Part shown: positions 54,681 through 64,000 of the stretch, piece after piece
How positions within the stretch are numbered: the first letter of the stretch is position 1
How the letters are laid out: each line of letters starts with the position of its first letter
NCBI GenBank assembly: GCA_034670405.1
Contig: JAXDDX010000034.1
Span: 1,351,501 to 1,415,500 of the forward strand
Source of the DNA: Hoplostethus atlanticus
Lineage: Eukaryota; Chordata; Actinopteri; Trachichthyiformes; Trachichthyidae
Direction: 5' to 3'
Length of the DNA stretch: 64,000 bases
Made by a program: the position numbers and the translations under genes
Notes under the pieces: model-generated
The model's database searches: none
Seen by the model: the letters and a program-made list of their open reading frames with translations, nothing else
What the model was told of the DNA's origin: nothing

Positions 54681-57600
54681 ATGGTTAATCCTCCCGGAGG
54701 TTTATTCTACATCGAAATGGATCAAGCACCCCCAGGTAGGTTTAAGGCAGCCATTGTCTGCGGAGGGTCAAAAACGTTTCCTAAATTTGCCCCTTCCTTC
54801 TTTTTTTGTCATCGTATTTGACAGCTGGAATAAAGCTGGCATGTGACAAACGTCGTGCAGGTGTCTCTATAACGTTATAATAACCTGGTACTCGGCGTTG
54901 CGCTCCCCCAGCGGCATTGCCCAGGCATGCATAGCGCAATTCACTTGCCAATTACGTAATACCATTTGGTGGACCAGGCGCAGTGGCTTGCCTCTTTTCT
55001 TTTGTCCCACCACATCTGACCAACTTAAGACACAAATGCACTGCGGGTTTTTTTGCATCTCCTTTAAAGCCGAGTCAAATTATCTGTCCGTGACATGTAA
55101 AAGGATACCTTTAGCCGGGAATAGTGTTGAGGGTGCGTTGATAAACGCCGCATGAAACGACCGCTTTGTTCTCCGCTGCAGCCGACCGTGGTTAATGTGT
55201 GCTTGCTTTGAAAGTAGGCTACAGGCAACCAGACCAGACAGCTCGTCTCATGACTTACCCTGACATGTTACAATCGATTTATTTTTTAACATTTTCCGGT
55301 TGGCCACTTGCATTATCACATTACCTCAACAGACTTGGATTTCTAATATCTTCTAAAAGAGACATAGTAATGCTACAATAGACGTTTGGAAGGATACTGT
55401 ACAAATATCACAGAACAAATGTAAGTCTGCATTAGGGATATATTATAGTGATATCATAGCAAGGTAGGGATATTATAGGACTATTATAGTGATATCATAG
55501 CAGGTAACATAAACAGCATAAAGAACGATGAGATCACTGCCTGTGGCACTGCATTTCTGAATTCACTGATCTGATCTAGTAAGACCCTATAGGAATATTG
55601 ACTGTTATAGTGGTTTTTCATTAGGGATTGGCCATAATGGCAGGTCATCCATTTATGTGCTGTCTGGGTTGGACACTAGGCTACAGGAAAACTAGGCTAC
55701 AGTATGATTAATTTAACATATTTATAATTAAGCCTAAATATCCGTGTCTCTATTATGCACATGTGGGATTTGGCACCCAGTTGAGTTTTTTGGCAGCAGA
55801 CAGGAAGGAAAGGTGTGCAGATTTAATTTTGCTGAGTTTAGGAGTCCCAGCTTTTCGTTTTGTGCTGCCACTGTGCTGTTGCACCTGCCTTTTGTTTATT
55901 TTAAGGTCAGGAAAAGAGGAGAGCGGATGGAGGGAGAAACCCACATTTTCTCCTCTCTGAGGGTGCTCTTGTATTCACCCTAACTGCCTCATGAAAGGCA
56001 CTTTTGTCCTGCAGTGAAATATATCGCCCTTCACCTCCTCTTGATGCGGTTTGCCCTTCTTTTTCATTTTTTGGAAAACGCTCAGTCTTTTGGGCAGATT
56101 CAGATTTTTTGTTTGTTTTAAGGTTAATGGAAAATTTGAGGATTTTGAAGAGTGCAAGGATTATAAAAAGGGAGGGGTGGTCTAAGAGGATCAAAAACAT
56201 TTTTGATGTCTTTCAAGCCCTTCGGAGTAGTGCTTCAGGCAGTTGCAAAGTTTAGAAATTGGAATTGAATCTACTTCCTATGAGTTATAGGTGACTGAAT
56301 GCCTGAAAATGGGCCAGTGAACAATTTGGAAACAGAAAAAAAAACACCTTCATATGATGTTGACCTCTTGCTGAGAAATGAGCACTTATGATTTACTGCC
56401 ACAGTTACTTTTCCTTTGCTGACCACATTTAAGATCTTGGTAATGATTTGGCTAGTGATATCAGCTGGAGACATGCCTGGGCTTGTCAGGAGATCGTGAC
56501 AGGCCCCGTCAAGAAAACTGTGTGGGTGTGTGAGTGTTGGGGGAGGGGAGGAGGGGGGTTTAGAGATGAATAGAAAAAGCAAATACTCACTTGAGAAATC
56601 TCAAACACGTCAATGCATTGCAATTGCAGATGGACCTCTTTCTCAGAAACTGTCATCCTGATCCTTTTCTTTTGATTCATTTCTTTTGTTATCTCCCTGT
56701 TTGGTATCACTCTCAGCTCTCCCTCCCAGGTCAACAAAGCCAGTGTCTCCCACCATGAACAACAATTGCCTTCCTCCACCTGTGTATTCACTGCAGGACG
56801 CCGAATGGTATTGGGGAGACATAACCAGGTAAAGTATCTTAACCGAACCAGTCCCGTTTTCAAAAGTCACCTCCTTCTGAATGAGCACAAATGGCTGCAG
56901 AGTCAGTCTGTCGGTTGTTTGATTGTTTATCTTGCTGGGTGCTCGGCGTTTGATCTGTAACCCTTCAATTTTCCTTCAGGGACGAAGTCAACGAGAAGCT
57001 CTGCGACACACCTGACGGCTCCTTCTTGGTGCGCGACGCCTCTACGAAGCTGCAAGGAGACTTCACGCTGACGTTAAGGTAAGCGGAAGGGAGGGAGACC
57101 ATCCATCCCTGACAGTGCACTACCGCAAACGGCAGCGTCGCGGGATTTACATCCTCTTCTATGCGCAATTATCTCATTTTGTACCTCGCCGGTTCATTTC
57201 CTCAGGAAAGATGGCCACAACAAGCTGATAAAGATTTACCATCGTGACGGGAAGTACGGCTTCTCGGACCCCCTGACCTTTAGCTCCGTGGTGGAGCTCA
57301 TCTGGCACTACCAGCACCATCCATTGGTGGAGTACAATGCCATGTTGGACCTGATGCTGACCCATCCTGTGTCCCGGTTCCAGCAGGTTAGTAAGCACCA
57401 GTACCATTTGTTATATTTCTTTGGATAAGGATGTTAGCTAAAAGTTTGAATGAAAAACTATGACATTGGTGGTGTTTTGTTAAATAAAGGAGGACAGGAG
57501 GACTGACATGAATCTTATACATATTTGACTGAGAGGTATTTTTGCCGTTAGGACCAGCTGGCGAAGGAGGACAGCGTTGATGTCGCCGGAAGAAACCTCA

Positions 57601-59227
57601 AGAAGTACCACAGTCAGTATCAAGACAAATCGAAGGAGTTTGACCATCTTTACGAAGCCTTCACAAAGACCTCGCAGGTAAAATGGTCATTGTCATACAT
57701 GGGGAGCATGTCAAGAGAATGTCTGTGCCAACAACAAAATATCACCCCTTTTCAAAAGAGCAAAATCTGCATTCAGCGATCTCCGAGTAGTGCTGATTTG
57801 ATCTACCCATTGTGATGCAGGAGATTCAGATGAAGAGAACGGCAATCGAGGCCTTCAACGAGACAATGCTGATCTTTGAGGAGCAGTGTCGGGAACAGGA
57901 GCGCTACGGAGAGGAGTTTGAGAGGAACAATCAGTCTGAGGGAACCGAGAAGGATCTGGAGAGGTACTTGGTTCAAAAAAAAAATCATGCTCCAAAAAAA
58001 ATGTCCCCATTAGTGGATAAACACACCTTGGTTTCTCATCCCAAAACGGTCCTCAAACCCTGTTGTGACCTGCGATCTCTGACCTCCTCATGCAGCTTCC
58101 TGATTAACTATGAGAAGTTGAAGTGTCGTCTTGGGGAGATCTACGACAGTAAAGTCCACCTGGAGGAGGACCTGAGAACTCAGGTGGAAGACTACAGAGA
58201 GACCGACAGGAAGATCAACAGCCTGCGGCCCGACCTCATCCAGCTACGCAACATCAGAGACCAATATCTCAAGTGAGTAGAGCCAGAATGAGGTATTGTT
58301 GGAGGCGGGCATATGATTTCACACACAGTCTGTTTAGGTATTTATCATTATTGGTTGTTGCAAGCTTATAAACACAAAACAGTTTAGCTGCTTTATTTTT
58401 TGCATTATTTTCCCTTAACATTGAGCCTTTTCTTTTCTACTCTCCCTCTCTATCCCTCCCTCTGTCATTTCATTGGGCTGCAGTTGGCTGAATCACAAAG
58501 GCGTACGGCAGAAACGTATAAACGACTGGCTGGGTATACAGAATGACAGCCTTGACGAGTAAGTCATCAAATGATCCTTTCTAGAAACTGCAATCAAATC
58601 AAAACGGCAAACAAAATACAGAATCCTCTTAAGAGCTATTCAAATGTAACTTTTATTGTCTTTGCAGCACCTATGTGCTGAAGGGAGACGAGGAGAAGTT
58701 GCCGCACCATGACGAGGCGAGCTGGTTTGTTGGCGAGCTGAGCCGGACGCAGGCTGAGGAGATGCTTCAGGGTAAAGCCTCTGGAACGTTCCTGATCCGT
58801 GAGAGCAGCAAGCAGGGATGCTACGCCTGCTCCGTTGTGTGAGTTCCACATTTCGATTCGTCGACTCGATTGTGTGACTAGTCTTACACATCGGTGTTGT
58901 GCAAGGCTCCTCAATGCGCGCATGTTAACCGATTATTTCCTCCTTCTTTTCAGCGTGAATGAAGAAGTGAAGCATTGCATGATCTACAGCACACCGCACG
59001 GATACGGCTTCGCTGAGCCCTATGACGTCCACTGTTCGCTGAAACACCTTGTCCTGCACTATCGCCTGAACTCCCTAGCGCAGCACAACGATGCCCTGGA
59101 TGTTCGGCTGTCACACCCAGTGCACGCCGCTGCTCCAGCCACACCCTCTCAACACACAGAGGAACACAAACTCTTACAGACTGCAAAACACACAGCGGGG
59201 CTCCCGCCAGCCGCTCCGGAAATGTAG
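54681..59227 (+). CDS. pik3r3: PI3-kinase regulatory subunit gamma (p55-gamma)
   Basis: Ten exons, all phase-correct, give 470 residues: 54681-54735, 56717-56828, 56980-57078, 57206-57386, 57552-57677, 57821-57963, 58096-58272, 58484-58558, 58668-58838 and 58954-59227. The short N-terminus has [17 protein letters not shown], matching the p55-specific leader; there is no SH3 or BH domain. The N-terminal SH2 domain starts at WYWGDITR (about 49) with FLVRDAS at 71-77. The inter-SH2 coiled coil (about 150-320) has [13 protein letters not shown] and [15 protein letters not shown] and binds the p110 catalytic subunit. The C-terminal SH2 starts at W342 with FLIRESS at 364-370. SH2 domains bind pYxxM phosphotyrosine motifs, relieving p110 inhibition at receptors. 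The C-terminus extends about 30 residues past the human end. ATG 54681 is the first in-frame ATG. AATAAA lies at 60577. Confidence 0.95.
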
Positions 59228-60600
59228 TCCAACAGAGAGACAGAAGGACGTGTTTACTGTATCCTGCGAGAACGACTGCGTCGAGGTGCATTGTTCGCTG
59301 AGAGAAATGTGTGAAATTTGCACTAGAATGATTCCAACGGTATTTGTGAATGGGATTTCACAGATTGAAGTGGGACCGGAACTTGAATGTCAGCTTGAAC
59401 TTTTTTGTTTTGATTTTTTTTTTTTTTTTTTTCAACGAGACTGTTTCATCTTTCAAAAGATTTGTACTTCATATATTGCCATTTGTTTAATGGACATCTT
59501 CGTGGTGGGGATGTTGACAAACAAAAAAAAAATGCTCACTGACATCAGGTGCTACACCTTCTTCTGACTTAAGCTTTGACAGCTGGAGTTGATGTTGCTA
59601 GATATATACCATGTCAATTACCCTGGAAAAAAAATCTATTCAATTACGAAAATTTTGAGTAATATGTAATTTACAACTTAGTGCATTTGTGAGATAAAAT
59701 GGTGCTGTACAGAGGCTGATTCTGTCATACAGGTTTGGAGGACCAGAAACATTCCTGGGTAAAAGCCACGTGTGAATATGTGAAAGTTTGTGGTGCATCT
59801 TGACAATTTGCCCCTTTCTTAATAGACATTCACATACAGTGGAGAAATATGTAGCATTAACATCCTGTAGAATACCATTGTAACAGCATACTCAATGTTA
59901 TATTCATTGACCAAAGCACTTATTAGTGAGCAAAAATCCCCGTTAAGACCCGTAATTACATTAGGGTAAGGTGGGGGGGGGGCAATTCATGTACACCTGC
60001 TGATGTGCTGATCACAACATAATCTGAAGTACTGTATGTTATATTCTGTTACTCAAAGACGTATAAGCTTTTTGTATTCTATATATATTTTTTCTATAAA
60101 CATGCCACAGAAGATGAAAGCTTGAAGAAAGTGCAATCCAACAGTATTTCTATTGTTGCAGTGTATGATGATGATGGTGGTGAAGGTGATGCTGTTATGA
60201 GAGGTTGACATTTGCCACAAAAATGCACTCTCTTTGGTGGCGTCGGTATGATGTGGCCTCTTGGTCCGGGTGAACTGACAGAGGTCCGGAAGTATCCTGC
60301 CTCCATTACTTGAACTGTGGCATTGCTCGAGCTATGAATGTTTTTCATGACATGCAGCCTACATAGCTTAAGGGGGAAGGAATCCATGTTGAACTTGGCA
60401 CATTTTTCAAGTTTGAGGACAATAGATACTCTGTACAGAGAAACTGTAAAACTTGTTTCTGAGGTTCGTTCACGGAAGGTGTTTTAGCCTCTTATAGAAA
60501 CTCCACTGGAGGATTGAGCAAACTCCTCGGGTGAAGCTAAGCAATGTGAGATTCTGACCTTTTCTTGCTGAAAGACAATAAACTGATGAGGGTTTTGTCG
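59228..60600 (+). other. pik3r3: pik3r3 3'UTR
   Basis: About 1.35 kb from the stop to an AATAAA signal at 60577-60582. Contains T-rich and G-rich runs (about 59415-59432 and 59971-59980) and no other coding content. Confidence 0.65.
60577..60582 (+). terminator. pik3r3: pik3r3 polyadenylation signal
   Basis: AATAAA in GACAATAAACTG; the first strong canonical hexamer after the stop codon. Confidence 0.6.
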
Positions 60601-62022
60601 ACTTACATAGTCCTTTGCTTTTTTGATCGAAGCTATGCGATGCACAATATCAGGGTTTTTTTTATTTTAGAATGACCATTTGCTTGGCTACAGGGGGCTT
60701 GTGCAGGACTACTGATGCACCGTATTTTAGGAACTATTTTTTTGTAATGTCACATCTCTGATTACACCCTCTGCCCATCAAGTTAGCTGACATGAGGACA
60801 TATTGGAAAGATGGCTGAAGCATTTGTGGGGTTAGGTATTGTGTAATGTCAATGACATGGTGGGGGGGGGGTGACCAAATATGAGTGTCGAGTGACTCTT
60901 AAAACAGGTGAGACAACAACTAGTTATCCAAGATTTACCATGTGTCTGAAGTGAAGCCACTGCAGTCTGGTGAGCTTGTCCCTGGGTCGGTGGCGATATC
61001 ACTGGTGATGAGACAAGATGAGTGCATGTGGGGACACCCTGTGGACAGAAGGAAGAGAAAGGAAGCGATAAAGACAAAAGCTGGATATGTGCAGCCCTTT
61101 CCCACCTTGGTTCAGGCCCTGTGTTGAGTCACTTAATAGGCAAATGGGGTCCATGGAAAAAAACAAATAATTTACTAGAAAAAGATTTTGTCATTTTGCA
61201 ATGGAGATGGACTGCACAGAAGCCACCGTGATACGAATCGAACATGACTATACAGCTGGCAGCTTGATTTTTGTCTCCCAAATGTCATCACACAGTAAAC
61301 ATCATTCTGACCCGAGGGATTCATGTGTTCTACCTTTCCCTAAACTAAATCTGCCATCATCTGCTAAGAAACGCTGAGTATACCCTGCGATGCGGGCCTG
61401 CTGACTACTGATGATGATGATGTTGACCCTGCCTGACACGGCCAGCGGCCCTCCCGAGACCAGAGCAACAGGTGGCTTCTTTCAACCATCACATAAGGTC
61501 TGTGTTAGGCAGGGATTAATGAGGTGCAGAGGGCAGGGATGTTCTGGGGGAGAGCCTCAGTTCCAGGCCACGGATTACTCCCTCTTAACTGTGTCAGCAG
61601 AGAGAGTTGGGTCGACAGCATGCATGCTCTGCTCGGATGGACCAGATGCAGTGGAGACAGGACAGACTGTACCAGCGCTGAGTCACCCTCAGGCTGGGTG
61701 TCCGAGAGAAAGAGAAGAGGGAGAGAGAGAGGGTGGGGGTAGACAGACAGGAAGACAGGAGGAACAGGAAGACAGGCGGAACAGGAAATGGTGCTTGAAA
61801 GTGCATGTCTCAAACCGCAAGCGAAGGATGGTGTTAAAAAAAAAAAAAAGAAGACAGGGTGGGAAAGGTCATGTTTAACCTTCACCACATTTCATTAGGT
61901 TTAAACATCCTCACCCACCTTGCTAACAGCCAAAGCTCTTTGCCTCAACTCAGCCAGAGTTTGAACTGCCTTCCTCAACTCCCTGTCCTTCAGTATAATC
62001 TGTGTAGAATCCCAGCCCCCCA

Positions 62023-62096
<74 letters not shown>

Positions 62097-63273
62097 CCTC
62101 TCCCTCTCCCTCTCTCTCTCTCTCTGTTCTTGTCAGCACACCTTAGTCATAGAAGTCTCTCGTTTATATTCATAGACGTTTTTCTTTATATTTCTCTCTC
62201 CAATTTAAATAACCCCTGGCTGAGGGCTGGAGGACGAATTACCTTTGGAGTCACGTCTAAAATACACACCATCAACTGTCTCGCAGGCTTTTGGAAAAAG
62301 AGGTTTTAGCTTTCAGTTTTGTCACAGCCAATCGCGTCTCTCCTCCCCTCTGTCTCCGTCTGCTTCTACTGTTTTCACGCTAGCCAGTTCACCAATGGGA
62401 GGACGAGAACGTACCAAGTGTTAGCCAATGAGCGCGCAGTTGCTATGTTGGAGGCAGAATCTATAAGCGAAGGATTTTTTTTTCTCCTTTTTTTACTAGC
62501 TCACATTATAGTAGGCTTATGGGCGGAAGGCATGAGATCCTGTTGCCTGCCAAGCAACATAATTTTGTCGTAGGCAATGGACTGAACCATCCAACTGGCT
62601 CAACACCCACTTGCAGTGGGCTATTGCTTTATGACTAGAGCCATTTTCAAATACCAGTAACTTAGAAAGCTACAAATCTATCTATCATCATTCATTCAAC
62701 ATTGTTGGAATATCCTTGTGATCTTAGGCACTGAATTTGCTTTGTCCAGCATGACAAAATGACGTTAATCCTGTTTTCTTAAACTATGCACTGCAGTTTA
62801 TCCCATCTCATGATGTTCACAGGTGAAACATCCAGTGATTCAGTTCATGGGCTCATCTCCACTGACTTGTTAAGGTTGTGGAAAATTGTGTTTCCAAGCC
62901 TGGAACGATTATGGTAAATGTTACAGTTACATACATCAAAAGACGTTTTGTACATAATCTCATTGTTCCAACCGGTCGAGCGATTAATGTCAAGCTTGGC
63001 TGCTGGTGGCCAAGCTTTTTGTAGGAGTAACCCAAATAACAAGATTTCTGATTACCCCATGTTACAGTAATCATTAGCCAAAACAAGACCTGGAACACTA
63101 AACACAGATATTCAACAAAAAAAATACATTAATCCCCAGAGATAGTCAAGTGGTAATCATAGCGCATTGTCCACATAATACAAATAGCCTGTGCTATGCC
63201 CCTTGTTTACCTCTTGTTACCTCACCTCATAGACCCTATTTCTAGAGATTATAAAGTCTGGGTCAGGGTTGGA

Positions 63274-63337
<64 letters not shown>

Positions 63338-64000
63338 TCTATCCTCTACCTTTGCTCTATGTACATAAATACTGCTGTGTATCTCTGAGGGGGTCAAACT
63401 TGAATGAGATAAACAGCAGAGGTGCCCCGATATTTTGTCTCCCCTTGCCCAATTTCACTGCAGTCATAATTCACTGCGGCACCAGTTCATGCAGATTCAG
63501 GGGGACACCATGTTTCCAAACCTAAAATGTGTCTCTTATTGGCTCGTTCAGTAACCTCTGGTAGCCGTGACGGACGTAACAGGGGATGAGATCACATTGA
63601 GATGAGAAGTGACATTGAGCCAGTTCTTATAAGGAGATAACGTCCTACTGCTTGCCGACAAACCATTCAGGAGGGATGCCAATCCAGATCCACAGCCAAA
63701 TCAGATTTGCAGACGTCAGTTTAGGCAGAGAGGGAAGACAATCCCACCTCCCAACCCTCCCAACTCTTATATCTTCTAAAGTCCTCTTTGTTAAACTGTT
63801 AAATCGCCAGTAATGATTTCGACTGTATCAAAGAAGGACCTCAGCCAGCTTCAGGCCCTAAGGACAATCTCACAGCAGGAGTTCAGCTATGAAAACATTA
63901 AATAGGACCACCAGGCACAAGGCCAACAGAGCAATGTGGTATAGGACTTGGAGACGTCAGTTCCAGTGCAGGAGGCTGAAAAGCTTCAGGAGACTAATCA
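60601..64000. other. Intergenic; microsatellites, no gene seen
   Basis: No exon recognised. (CA)n with flanking (TC)n lies at about 62026-62125, and (TG)n at about 63277-63330. A CCAATCGC and two further CCAAT-like motifs lie near 62328-62430. Short open frames are unremarkable. Confidence 0.5.

Overview
The window is vertebrate genomic DNA, almost certainly from a ray-finned (teleost) fish. Its genes have many compact GT-AG introns, it is rich in dinucleotide microsatellites, and it carries Tc1/mariner, Harbinger-like and fish-type LINE fossils. Coding exons were assembled by hand from splice sites, reading phase and remembered family sequences; no search was run.

Layout, left to right. 1-4.2 kb: a decayed Tc1 transposase, a roughly 52-bp G-rich minisatellite, and an apparently intronless minus-strand ORF for a Glu/Lys/Gln-rich helical repeat protein with its own TATA box. 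4.5-6.4 kb: microsatellites, a hairpin element and a LINE tail. 6.4-8.8 kb (+): slc35d1, a nucleotide-sugar transporter, 12 exons. 9.1-17.7 kb (-): mier1, an ELM2-SANT transcriptional regulator, 13 exons, tail-to-tail with slc35d1. 18.5-19.0 kb (+): insl5, a relaxin-family hormone, 2 exons. 19.6-20.6 kb (-): dynlt5 (tctex1d1), a Tctex-type dynein light chain, 4 exons, with an RFX X-box upstream. 23.4-37.5 kb (-): sgip1, an endocytic muHD protein, 24 recognised coding exons including two consecutive 12-nt microexons. 41.3-44.3 kb (-): a cytochrome P450 family 2 pseudogene. 44.3-54.6 kb: about 10 kb without a recognisable gene. 54.7-60.6 kb (+): pik3r3, the p55-gamma PI3-kinase regulatory subunit, 10 exons. 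60.6-64 kb: no gene seen.

The order sgip1-dynlt5-insl5-mier1-slc35d1 matches human 1p31, which supports the gene names. Human DNAI4 (WDR78), which lies between INSL5 and MIER1, has no room here. The genes do not form one pathway: each is separately promoted, and they act in Golgi/ER sugar transport, chromatin repression, peptide signalling, cilia, clathrin endocytosis and PI3K signalling.

The least explained object is the helical repeat ORF with its adjoining minisatellite (2.3-4.15 kb). Two sgip1 junctions do not keep phase with canonical splice sites and are flagged.
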